The position numbers were made by a program, and so were the translations under genes. The notes under the pieces were generated by a model. The model was not told the origin of the DNA, searched no databases, and worked only from the letters and a program-made list of their open reading frames with translations. From Ceraceosorus guamensis (lineage: Eukaryota; Basidiomycota; Exobasidiomycetes; Ceraceosorales; Ceraceosoraceae): a stretch of DNA of 64,000 nucleotides. Positions 12,069 to 23,073 of this stretch are shown in pieces. How positions within the stretch are numbered: the stretch's first letter is position 1; every line of letters begins with the position of its first letter. The DNA is taken from contig NW_020290031.1 of the NCBI RefSeq assembly GCF_003144195.1, forward strand, positions 174,537 through 238,536, written 5' to 3'.

Positions 12069-15000
12069 ATGCCTACGTGGATCAGGGAAGGGCGCCCAAG
12101 TGGCCGACCTGTGGGGCAGGATGCCTCGAAAGCTACAAGCCCGGCTCTGGGTGACATGACCAACTCGGGGGATGGGAAAGCACGGGCGGTGACCAATGCA
12201 GGCAAGAAAGCTTGCGGAAGTGCGCAACGAGGCGATGCCGGAAGCAGGCTCAATCTGAGTACCGCAGTCACTCCAGTCCGGTCTAGTCGCCTCTCTTCCG
12301 GGAATGGCAAGCGCGTCGATCAGCCCTCTGCCGGGCAGGCAAGGTACGCTCAGACGAAACTTCCTGTCGCACACTCTGCGCCGCGTCAGCCTGCTTCGGA
12401 GCCCAAGCCGCGAGTCGATGCTTCCAGCGCCATCTTCGACCGTCAGTCTCGCACCGCTCGGAAAAGCGACGGTACAGTCCCTTCTAGTAGGCGCGACGAA
12501 TCTCCTCATCAACCGCTGCACAAACGTCAGCGTACGCGATCGCCGGAGGCGCACGCTGGTGATCGCGCTACAACACCTGACATGCAGCGACGTCGTTCCA
12601 GTAAAGACAGATTCTTCACCCGCACAAATCAAGATTTCGATCCTTTTGCGATCTTTGGACCTGCGCCGCCGTCGAGCCTACAGCGCCTGGCTCCGAGGGT
12701 CCAAATTGGTACACCTCGCTTAGTCGCACCCACCACGCGGTCGAAGGAACACACCAGTCACAGCCCTGATGACGAAGCACCAGTGCGACTGCCGCCGAAT
12801 CGGAGCATCAGCGCCTCGAAGGATGCAACGCGCTCGACCGACTACAATGCTGCGGATGTGCAAACATTGTGGGAAGGCGACAGTATTTGGCGTGGAGAAG
12901 TTGAGCCGGAATGGGACGGGAAAGTGAATGGCAATGCACGTCAGCATCACGAGTCGATGCGAGCTTGGAGACAGGCCGCGGGCTATCTCAACACTCAAGA
13001 TAGATGTCACATAGAGAAGGACTCCTGTAGTGCGCCTCCTCGCGCACAAGAGCGGAACGACTCCACTACCACGTCACACAATGGGGCGAGCAGCGCCGGA
13101 AGCCAGGGTGAGTCGTCTCTTCTGCACTTGGCGAGTCCCTGCTGAGACGGAGTGCTTCATGTCTGCAGCCCCGCAAGAACGGCAGCGAGTGAGACGAGAC
13201 GTGAGACGGGCCAATCAGTTCGCAATGACTGAGCACACAGCTGTGCGGGCTGGAAAAGAAGACGCACTCGAAGCGGTGGACGCGGAACAAGTGTCCAAGA
13301 ACAAGCTCTTTTTTCCCGCCACGCCCTCACGCCACGATCAAGCGCCAAGCGAAGACCATGGCATGAGTTCCCAATCGCGGATTCTCAAGCGCTCTGCCGC
13401 TAAGGCTGATAATGAGCCAAATGCGCAGATTGAGCAGAACCGTCTTGTACATGGCTACTCGATCGTCAATGTCGGTGATGCGTGGCTTCCATCCAGTCAG
13501 AGCCAGACGCAAACCACCCACAGGTCTTCGGATGACGATCGAAGACCTGTATTTCCGCGCACAAATGCAGCAATGATCGATGGCGAAGGCAGACCGCAGG
13601 CTTTGTTCAGGTCGCCTCGCACAGGCAGGCGACTTTACGCTCTCGAAACCCAACTGGCTGAAGCCTCCAAAGACCACAACACCCCTGCTGTCCGTTTGGA
13701 ACAATCTGCCACACGTCGCGGAAGACATGTCGACCCTCCATTTAGCCCGGCGGACCGCTTGAGATCGGGTTCGAGCTCGTCTGAGACGAGCAGCCCAGCT
13801 TCGCCACCCAGCACCAAGAGCTCCAACCACCAGCTGAGAAGGCCAATCAACACCAGGCGAACATCTCTCTTTGGCGGCTCGAGTCCTCTGACGTCAGAAG
13901 GGACTGTGGCGAAGCGTGCTAGCGAGCCCATGGTGGAGATTGCTTCCAGGAAGCGGTCCTCTTCGAGTAAGAAACCGCAATGCCCCTACGCCGACACTTA
14001 TGAGTCGGTTGAGGATTCAGCTGGTTTTGATGATGGCAGATGGGCAGACGACGAGACGTATGCTCCAAGCAAAGCTCTTTTGAAGGGTAGTAATGACAGC
14101 TCGGGTGAGGTACTTAGCAGACGTGGCTCAAACCGGTTGCGGCAAAAAAGCAAAGATGATGGGTCCGTTCCTGCAATTGCCGAGGCGGCAGCATCAGACG
14201 CCGAAGATACACAACCTTCGGCCTGGACTGGAGAAGAGATTCAGGAAGCCGGCAGAGGCGGATGTAGGCAGCATAAGCGGGCCTTGTGGCCCTCGCGCCA
14301 GGCTTCTATCAGACCACGAATGGGATGGGGTGACCTGGATGCGAATTGGGAAGGTGTGGAGGCACCCGCTCCATCCCGCAGCTCTATCCGCTCGCAAGAC
14401 AGCTTTGAACAGTCCACTCTCAGTCAGTTTGGATTTGAGACGCGAAGATCCAAGCTGGCGCGCTCCCCGGAACGCGGTAGGAACGCAAGTCGCCAGAGCG
14501 AAGGAAGCAGCAGCTCTAGTGGGCCAGGGGACTCCTCTGCTCAGCAGGAGACGGAGGACATCTCGGCATTGCTGACTCGCCATTTAGTTGATGGGCTTAG
14601 CGATGATGAGTCCGTCGGACACGAAGTTGTCGCTATGCGAGACGCCGACGCACGACCAGCCTTGGAACAGATGGGAGACGAGACTCAGGTGCTGTTGCCT
14701 TCAGATGAAGATGGAGATGAGACGCAGCCTCTCGAATTTTCTCCAAGTCCAAGCCCTCGCCGCAGGCAAGCTTATCCCTCGAGCAACCGCGGAAGACTTG
14801 CCTCAGAGACTGCGTCTAGCAGCAAGCTTCCTCTACACAGTCGTCGAGACGTGATGCAGAATGACCAGGTCGCAGACGATGACGTCATCAATCCCGCCTT
14901 TCTAAAGATGATGGAGATAGAGCAAGCGTCCCGTTTCGGCCTTCAGCACGACAGTCGCACGCGTGGTCAGTCACCATCTCCGCGTGCCAATGCGAGTTTG

Positions 15001-15198
15001 GATTCCAGTCAGACACAGAGCCACACGGAATACTCTTCCAGTCCAGCCATCGCTCGAACAGGCGCGAGCGCAATGATGTCCCCACAAACCCAGAGCAGGT
15101 CGTCTGCATCTGCAGTGTCCAGTCAAGAGCAACGCATTTCCATACCTCACCTCTCATCCCTCGACACCCAATCCAGGGCTTTCTTCGATCGACTCTGA
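12069..15198 (+). CDS. Unknown protein with C-terminal SQ/TQ cluster
   Basis: Exons 12069..13107 and 13169..15198 join in phase 1 across a 61-bp intron (GTGAGT...GTCTGCAG), giving 1022 aa. No catalytic or DNA-binding domain is recognised. The protein is polar and mostly disordered. Two short Trp-containing stretches stand out: WEGDSIWRGEVEPEWDGK (about 276-293) and GWGDLDANWEGVEAP in the second exon. The last 80 or so residues carry five SQ/TQ dipeptides (SSQTQ, PQTQ, SSQEQ, DTQS), with more upstream (ETQVLL, ETQPLEF, DTQPS). Clusters of this kind are a hallmark of substrates of the ATM/ATR kinases, so a role in the DNA-damage or replication checkpoint is possible; that is an inference from composition only. 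ATG 12069 opens the frame. Confidence 0.65.
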
Positions 15199-16037
15199 GG
15201 CAGACCTTCTTTCTTCGGACTGACCCACGCACCGCACCTAACTCACTGTCTGTCCTCTCAAGCGATCATTCTCAGCCCCCTATCGCGAACCAGATCCGCG
15301 CTAACATCATGTACAAACTCGACGTGCTAACAAGATCCCCCTTCTCACGCAAATCTCGAATAGAATGACATTGCTTTACGAGCGTGGACACGAATGGAGT
15401 TGTGTACGGGCCAGAGCGGATGAGGTGCGCGCGAGTCGTGAGCAACTGATCAAACACTCAGACTCACGACTTATAGTGTAAGTGCAGGTGCAGTTGCTGC
15501 TGTATGCAGCGCGCACAAACTGGCCGGCCATCACAATGACTGAATGCTTCACGCGTATAGCGTATAGCGCCTGCATGTGAAGTCTGGTGCGCACAGACGC
15601 CCGGGGGGTGCAGCGCAGGCGAGCAAGAGCTTCGGTCAAAACGGCTTCTTCTGAAAGAGTGGTGGGTCGCTCGCACCTCTGCTCCTCGTCCATACATCTT
15701 CATCAGCACTTTGATTCGTGGATTCTTGTGCATGTTCAAGCGCACCTATCAACGTCCCAGCATTTGATTCAGCATCCAGCACCATCCATCGGCACATTCT
15801 CTCTCGACCGCCCACATCTCTTCTCTCATCGTACCCACGCAGTCAGGCCGCATACACGAACACGCTCGCCTTTTGCTTCTCTCTCTCTCTCTCTCACTCT
15901 CTCACTCTCACACAAGCCTGCCTGATTGCGGGGCATGCACAGTCACCCTTTGCGCCGCGCAGTCTTCCTGCCCTTCGACAATCTTCACTTCCTTGGCCAT
16001 CTCACGTAGCTGCACTTCAAAACGCATCCCCCCCATC
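15199..16037. other. Spacer and EAF7 promoter
   Basis: No coding signal. A CT-rich tract at about 15875-15915 sits 120-160 bp upstream of the EAF7 ATG, as often seen in fungal promoters and leaders. The open frame running into EAF7 from 15873 has no ATG near its start that fits better than 16038. Confidence 0.5.
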
Positions 16038-17462
16038 ATGTCAGCAGCTTCGGACTTGGCTTCGCCGGGCCCAAGCGCTGAGCTGTCGGCAGGTGCAGCC
16101 GATGCCCAATTCTTGCGTCTCGTAGGACAACATCGACCCCTCGGACCTCACAAACACTTCAACTCCATCCCCGTCCTCGTCGCGCTCTCTAGACGATCTG
16201 CGATCAAGAGGGAAGCGGATGAAGAGCAGCAGGAGGAAGGGAGCGATGGTAGCAGCCGTGATCGGACAGTCGAGCTCGAAGGCGAAAGTGGTGGTGGCGG
16301 GGCGACGGATGCTGAGATTGCTACGTTGGATGGCCACATTATACGCCTCAGATTGGATGAGCTGTACGATGTCAAGGGGCTCGAGGAGCTGGTGAGTGGG
16401 AGGGGCCCAACCTGCACGGCACGACGCTTTGTGGTCCTTTTGAGGGTTCCGCGAATGCCCAGTCATATTGACACTTGTCCGACTTTGTGCTCTCAGGAAG
16501 AAGCAGCTACGCGAACTCAATTCGGTCTGCGCTCCGAGTCCGCTTCTCCTTCTTCGAGTCCCGAAGCAGATCACGAGACCAGCGGCATGTCGAGGCGCAA
16601 CACATCCTGGAAACATCCCAGATTTGGCAGCGGCATACTGCGATTGGCGGGTGTGGGCGGTAGATCGAGAACGTCGACGGCATCTGGCGCAGTAGAAGGA
16701 GATGCGGGTGGATCTGCAAGGGCTCAAACACCTTTGGGCCACTCGCTTTTGCCCTCGATCATCGCCAAAGGCTCGAGGCATGAGTTCGGATTGCCTTTCG
16801 ACGACGGCTTCGATGATTTGGTGCACGCTCGTAGGCTGGTATCTGCAGAATCGAAGCACAACGTCAGCAGCGATGACGAGCTCAGCGATATCGATCCTGA
16901 TCGTGAGTACAAGAGAGAAGAGAATGACGAGGGAGACGACGCCAAGGCCGATGCCGAGCAGCAAGAGGAAGATGATGAGGAAGGTGGAGAAGTGCGAGAA
17001 GCGCAGGAAAAGCCTCGCCGTACGCGGGGCTCGACGCAACGGTCTTCCAAAAGGCGAAAGACGGAGAAGGAAGCTGCGGATGGGGATGGGGATCACGAGG
17101 AGACCAATGCGGCCGAGGAGGAGGAGGAAGAGCAGCAGGATGAAGATGAAGACGAGCAGAATGAGGAGGTGGATGATGACGAGGAGGAAGAAGAGGAGGA
17201 GGAGGAGGATGAGGCGCAGTCGACACGCTCTGGTCGACGTGGCGGTCAAAGCAGTGCTGAACATAACAGCCGTAAGCGCACGCGAAGCAACAGGTCTTCA
17301 ACAGCAGCAGCAGCTGCTGCTCAGCCAGCTTCGGCTTCCAAGGCTGGGACCAAAAAGAAGGGCCAGAGCGATGCGTCTGGAAGCTCTCTGGCAGTCGAAC
17401 AAGGCCAACCTTCCAAGTCTACAAGGAGCAGCACGGCACCAAGGAGGAGCACCAGACGTTGA
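16038..17462 (+). CDS. EAF7: NuA4 subunit Eaf7/MRGBP
   Basis: Exons 16038..16391 and 16497..17462 join in phase 0 across a 105-bp intron (GTGAGT...TGTGCTCTCAG), giving 439 aa. Eaf7 (MRGBP in animals) is a small subunit of the NuA4 histone acetyltransferase that binds Eaf3/MRG15. The family signature is in exon 1: FLRLVGQHRPLGPHKHFN (25-42) followed by IPVLVAL, then LDELYDVKGLEEL (106-118) up to the splice site. An acidic insert of about 45 residues separates the two halves. Exon 2 is disordered, with Glu/Asp runs and Lys/Arg clusters suited to nuclear localisation. The intron is a multiple of three without stops, so unspliced RNA stays in frame with 35 extra residues right after the conserved motif. 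The gene is convergent with the bZIP gene, 278 bp apart. Confidence 0.82.
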   Translation: MSAASDLASPGPSAELSAGAADAQFLRLVGQHRPLGPHKHFNSIPVLVALSRRSAIKREADEEQQEEGSDGSSRDRTVELEGESGGGGATDAEIATLDGHIIRLRLDELYDVKGLEELVSGRGPTCTARRFVVLLRVPRMPSHIDTCPTLCSQEEAATRTQFGLRSESASPSSSPEADHETSGMSRRNTSWKHPRFGSGILRLAGVGGRSRTSTASGAVEGDAGGSARAQTPLGHSLLPSIIAKGSRHEFGLPFDDGFDDLVHARRLVSAESKHNVSSDDELSDIDPDREYKREENDEGDDAKADAEQQEEDDEEGGEVREAQEKPRRTRGSTQRSSKRRKTEKEAADGDGDHEETNAAEEEEEEQQDEDEDEQNEEVDDDEEEEEEEEEDEAQSTRSGRRGGQSSAEHNSRKRTRSNRSSTAAAAAAQPASASKAGTKKKGQSDASGSSLAVEQGQPSKSTRSSTAPRRSTRR

Positions 17463-17740
17463 GTTGGTCGCATCTCTGAACGGGATATTGGTCAGTCTTT
17501 TGGTCTCATCGTGCATCGCATCATCGGCACAAAAGCACTGCACAATAAAGGAACACATGTATTTTACAACAAAAATACAACAAGACGAGCGAGTATCATG
17601 AAAAGCAAAACGGACTTCTAAGCGTCCCTTGCGAAAGTTCCGACGTACGAGGGGAGAAGTCTTGCATGCGGAGAATCGAGTCGCGGACGGCTCGAGATCG
17701 CCCAGCGATGGTGAAACAACATTCGGTAAGTGTTGGCGTG

Positions 17741-19330
17741 TTAGAGTAAGATGCGGCCATCAGAATCGCAATTGAAAACGCCAAAGCAGCAAGCGTTGTC
17801 GTCCCCCGCTGAAGTGCCCGTCTGTGCAAAAGAGTTCGATGAAGAAGTGCCTTGGAGATTGTTGCCGACCTGAGCGCTGCTGTACTGGTTCGCATTGCTG
17901 CCAAGCGAAGGATCAAATTGATGATTGGGGAGCTGAGCGAGCTCGGAGTAGATGGTGGGGTGCATCTGATGGTTGAAGTGTTGAGGTGGAACGCTTGCCT
18001 GCTCGAGGGATGCTGCACTTGCTGCTGTGTCGGAGGGCTCGTCGTTAGACCGGGAAGCTGAGCAATGCATCGGCTGGCAAGGCTGTGGTGTTCGAGCATA
18101 AACGCTTGCGTCGTGATGGTCGGATCTCACGGACGAGACGCGCGGTCTGCTGGCCGCTTCCCGAACGATGCTGCTTCCCATCGTCCTGGGCCGATTCTCG
18201 TGAGTAGCGCTGTGCGATGGGGCATCATAGGTAGCGCACGGCGATTCTGCAGGAGGTACAAAGTTCCAATCGACGCTGAAGGAGGCGGGGGTGCAAGGAG
18301 GCGCCATGGCCGAAGAGGGAGAAGTTCCAATGGTCGAGTGAGGTGTGCTCTGCGTGGAACCGATGGACGTTGCTGGGCGAGCAGCGTTCCACGTCTCTGT
18401 CCTTCTTCTGACCTGCCTCGCGCTGTCATGAATAGCGTCGAAGCCTGATGGTGGTCCTCTACGAAAGGATAAAAGTGCATTGTGAGCATGCGCTCCTGTG
18501 GAAGCTTCACTAGGCGACCACACAGAGGGCTGCTGCATGCTGCTAGAGAGGCGGTGGTCGACCCCAGCGCCATTTGTCGTGGACGCCGACACCGACCTTG
18601 TGGGTCTGATGTTCGCGTGCGATCCGAAATGTCTTTGAGCATCAAGATTGGGAGGCAACATGGGAGTCGCTGCGTCATCACCATCTTTACTTCCAACTTT
18701 CAAATTAGAAACGCCACTCGGCGCGGGTCTGGAGTCGGCCCGCTGAGAGAGCCATGCCTGCCTCCGCTCATCTGTGCTTGCTATCGCGTTTCTCAGGCTG
18801 ATCATGGCAGCGTTCACATTCCTGACATGTCCCTCGAGCACCGACATGGCCTCACGCTGAGGCGAGCGATCAAAGGGGTGGATCGAAGCTCAGCCTTTGC
18901 TTCTACAACCTCAATCCGAGGCATCGTGATGGCTTACAATTTGACTCTGTTCCTGCGCGGTTGCCTGGCAGTCCGAGCATTGACTGGCAGTAGAGGCGGT
19001 GCTTGCGACTGCAGTCTGATCCATGCAGAGCAGCAGGGATGGGTCCTTCACATCCTCTTCCTCGGATTGCGCATCGATCTCCTCCTCCCCTTCCGCATCA
19101 GCGTCCCCAACAGAAATCGAACGCGACCCTTCGGCGGCATCAGGGATCAGCTCCTCTTCGGGTGCCGCGAGGCCAGAGCTTCGTCTCAAAGCTGCATTCT
19201 CCGCTCTAAGCTTCTTGACGGCCTCTTCCAAATCTCTCAGATGCGCCGCTTTGCGCTCGCGAAATGCTCGTTGCGTCAAGAGTTGCCTCGAGGGCTCCAG
19301 ATCCAGATTGGGACGTCGGCCTCGCGCCAT
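17741..19330 (-). CDS. Yap-like bZIP transcription factor
   Basis: Minus-strand exons 19330..18938 and 18856..17741 join in phase 0 across an 81-bp intron (GTAAGC...CGCCTCAG), giving 502 aa. The bZIP lies at the extreme N-terminus: PSRQLLTQRAFRERKAAHL (13-31), then a short zipper with Leu34, Leu41 and Leu48. QRAFRERK matches the Yap1/Pap1 class, which acts in oxidative and metal stress. However, the position of the invariant bZIP Asn (NxxAAQRxFR) is Gln16. From memory, a basidiomycete group with SRxxxxQRAFRxRR also lacks this Asn. An acidic stretch (85-105) follows. The rest is Ser/Ala/Pro-rich, with a few Cys (PQPCQPMHC; CCFGVFNC at the end) that might act in redox sensing, though they do not match the Yap1 Cys-rich domains. 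Confidence 0.82.
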
Positions 19331-21601
19331 GCTGGTGTGTGAGATTGCTGCAACTGTTGTGTTGACCAGTTTAAGATGTGGTCCGGTTGGAAAAATGCGA
19401 CTTTAGTGACGTCGCCGCGGCGGCAGTAGCTGCGGATGCTTCTAACTAATTGACCTGGATGAGGGCGGAGATGTCGAGTGATTAGGGAGTTGGTGGTCTC
19501 GGATTCACTTGGCGCCGACGGCGTCAATCGTTGCGATAAGACCTGCCGAAAAGCCTGACCTTTTGGACCATTCTGCGATTGTCTCGTGCAGATGAGTTCC
19601 CTTCTTCAGAGGTGCAGAGGTGCAAGGCTTGACAAGGGGATGGATGGATAGATAAGGCACGAGAGATGCGCAAGGATAGGTCTTGCTCACGATCGAGTGT
19701 GATTGAACCACGAATCTGAATCAAATGTCTGACCTGACATGCATGCAAGCGAGGGCTGTATACCCATAATTGGTGGGATGCGCGCGCGGACGCAATGACA
19801 CGCGTGCTCGTACGCCACCAATTAAGTCACGCCTGCAGTCAGCATGAGTATTGCATGCGCGCTCCCACCTCAGCATCCATATGTGCGTTCCGGCTGCACT
19901 CACCTGAGCGGAGTTGGTTCCGTCAGACCCGCCCGCGCATGCAAGGCGGTCGAACCCAGCAAGCAGCATGCTGCTGCTGCGAGATGCTCCCAATCGTGAC
20001 TCGTGACTGTGAGTCGTGAGACTGTGTGAATGCTGCCGCCCTGATTCGTCGTGAATCTGAATGGGTCAGATGTGGTTAGCAGCTGGGACACGTGGTCCTG
20101 CCTTTGTGAACCAACGCGCAGTATGCCCTGCCTCAACTGTGCGCAAGGTCGCTGCAAAAAGGAGACTCACTCCCAAGGTGTGGCTCGCTCATGACTTGAA
20201 ATTCTTGATCATGAGTCTCATCAGACACGAGAGTCGTGTCTTGCACATCACTACTATCGTGAATGTTGAACTATAAGCATCAAGATTGATTTCAATGTTG
20301 GATCGAACGTTTGAATGTCATTTTGACTCTATGCTCTGGTGGTAATCCTAGGTCACGTGCGCACAGCGTTCTATCTTGAGCCTGACAGTCTGGAGTTTCA
20401 AGTCAAAGTGGCCATGACTCAAGACTCACAAGTCACGACTCGTGTACCATCAAAAACATCGCGCGCACGACCCAGGCGTGCGAAGCTTTGTCGCGACGCG
20501 ACTGTCACTCGTGATCACCCCTATCAGAGAATCATGTAGCATCGATGGCGTGCTCAAGTCTCCTCGTAAGTCCAGCTCAGCCCCGAGACACCAAGGAGGA
20601 GCACGGACGGGAGATGGTGCGTGCGTGGCGGCGTCGAGTCGTTGTGGGGATGTGTGCATGGCCGAGACGGTTCATGCACGTGATTCATCCATGCAGCTGC
20701 TCCCTCAGTCAAGACTTGATGAGAGCAGAGCAGCGTCTATTCGGCTCAGCTCAAGATTCCTACGTCACTCGACAACCCGCATTCATCAATCTTCTCATTA
20801 AGGCATGCTTCGGACCCACCGGAGAAATGGTCGTGCGGGACTCTCGCCCCAATCGCTTGAGCGACTCTCTGTGTGCGGCTGCAACCTCGCTTGCGTTTGC
20901 CTGGCCCTTTGGTGGCTGACAGGTTATGCTGCTGTGCACACATATATGAGGACAATCGAGCTCGATCGGGAGACAAGTTGGAGAGGGCGTAGGTGCAGGA
21001 CGCCATTTAGCTCGAGACTCAGGAGCTCGCTGAGTCTGAGCCGGTCGCTAGAATTGGATCAGCTCGACGAGTGTCTTGCAGACAAAAGACAAACACAGCT
21101 TGCCCGGTAGCTGTCGGAAGCATACACTCATGGACCGAATCGCGGATGATGGTGTTAGTCAACATGCAAGCTGGACAATCTGCGACGTTTGACTAAGCCG
21201 CAGCGGGTGAGGTTCTGGTGCTGCTAATTGGATCGAGTGCGAGTGCGAGTGCTGCCCGCGAGGCCGCGTCGTCGACGCAGCAGGCAGGTCTCGGCTCGGC
21301 AATCGGTCTGTCTCAGCCGATCAATGCACGCGCGGCTGTCGTGGGAAGATGCGCGGCTACACAATTGCTGCATGCTGTCTCATTTGGGGGATACTCGCGT
21401 TGGATACCGAAGCATGATGAGCTACGCGTCATGCTGTGCGCTTGACCCCTACCTGGCCAAAGCCAGCAGTAAGCATCATTCACGAGCACCGACGATGGAT
21501 GGTGAGTTGGATCACCCACCGTTTTTCACCTCGCACGCTGTGCGATCGTGATTGCTATTAGCTGCACCGAGGTCCTCAACAGCCGCACATACATGTACCT
21601 C

Positions 21602-21711
21602 AGTCCACCACTGTGACTAGTGGACTAAGTACTGCCACAGTAGACTTGGCGTCTGCTAGGGTACTGTACCCTATGCAGCGGGGCGCACCAGCGCGCCACG
21701 AGTTCGAACTC
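21602..21711. repeat. Four inverted repeats in 110 bp
   Basis: Consecutive inverted repeats: AGTCCAC/GTGGACT (21602-21608 with 21620-21626, 11-nt loop), AGGGTAC/GTACCCT (21658-21664 with 21666-21672, 1-nt centre), GGCGC/GCGCC (21682-21686 with 21693-21697) and the 12-bp palindrome gagttcgaactc (21700-21711). They could form a structured RNA or protein-binding sites. The last one resembles a tRNA B box, but the rest does not fold as a tRNA. Confidence 0.6.
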
Positions 21712-23044
21712 CGATCGTCATCTTACGCATTTCCAGGATCGTGAGCGCGGCGCAGCAAGGAGTTGCGCAGGTGCACCACGGAGCGAGGTGGGTGACACGT
21801 GCACCGCATTTTCTTTGAAGCCATCTTGCTCTTGCCGTCCCGCTGTATACTTGACTTCCATGGCTCTGCGGCTTCTATGCAAGCACAGAGCGCGGAATGA
21901 TGCGCTTCCAAATTCAACCACGTGGAAGAGGGCAGACGTCGAAAGTGAAGATGGAAGTACTCCGCCCTGCAAGGGATGCAATCAAAATGCTCTTCACGGC
22001 GCTGATAACTCGTGACTTCAATGGCCCGCAAGTTTTGAAGCTGCAGCAGACCTGTCAGGGCGCTATCGGGAAAACGTCGCGAACGATGAATCACCCATTC
22101 AGTGATTCTTCTGGCAAAGCGTCGCAATCTCTGTCTGCAGAGCTTTGTGTGTCGAAGCGCAATCTTCCACGGAGCCGTTCGTGACCTGCAATTTGACCTC
22201 TCAATTCCTGCTTGCTCGCCCTAGCTCAGGCGTGCATACAATATATTGAGAGCCAGCGCTCGTCATTTTGCCGAGGCAAGTCGGAGCACGGGACGCTGAG
22301 GAGGCACTCTTCTCCTGTGTCAAAGACGCATAGTGTATGTTTTACTGTGATCATCGCACGGCTGCCAAGCCAGACCAATAGAGCGGAGGCTGCCGATGGA
22401 CATATGAGCTCGAGCGCGAGCGCTCGGTCGAGGCCTCGCTCGTTTGGAATATGTGAATGAACGAGTAGGTATCAAGATTGGTCCTGTTGCGTGTGTGTGG
22501 CCTGATGCGAACCGCCGTATTTGCAAAGCCAGGAGCGCCAGTCAACATCGGGTTTGTTGCTCCTCGCGGTGAATGAGCGGCTCTGTTGCTGCACAAAAAG
22601 GTGCATATGCTGCGAGAAGCTAGTGGAGACGGGCCAACTCAAGGGGGCCTAGACTTTCGCCTGCAAGCTGCAGGTGCTGATCTGCTGCATCCGTATGCGT
22701 GTGCAAGGCCCAAATCAGAAGTGAATGGAGCTCTAATTTGTGGAGACGCTAGGCGAGCTTGACATCCGTTCCGCTACAACGAGACCGCACAGATGTGCCC
22801 TGACCTGCGCCGCTCGCTGGTCCTTTTTTGGTGCATCGTTTCGGAATGTTTTGGGCAGCTAGCTAGCAGCTACGCACCACGAGCTGCGCTGGAGAGGTAG
22901 GTGAGTGAAGTCATGAGCGAGACTTGTGGACACTATCGTACCATTCGTGCTGTACTACCATTACTGAGCAGCAGGCTGCCTTGGAAGCCGCTTCGATGCT
23001 ACTCTAGTTCGGTCACGAGTGCAGAGGTACAAACACACAGCAGC

Positions 23045-23073
23045 TACTGTACTGTACAGTACAGTACAGTACA
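23045..23073. repeat. TACTG/TACAG palindromic repeat
   Basis: TACTG units followed by TACAG units make one self-complementary stretch of about 29 bp that could form a hairpin or cruciform. Confidence 0.7.

Noticed and set aside
11796-12632. 278-codon minus-strand frame
   Set aside because: Overlaps the 5' part of the supported plus-strand SQ/TQ gene; composition looks like an antisense shadow.
16041-17264. 407-codon minus-strand frame with long Leu/Ile runs
   Set aside because: It is the antisense of the Glu/Asp codon runs of EAF7; the apparent membrane protein is an artefact.
21640-21712. Possible tRNA around the ttcga palindrome
   Set aside because: The T-arm-like core is there, but no A box, anticodon arm or closing acceptor stem could be drawn.
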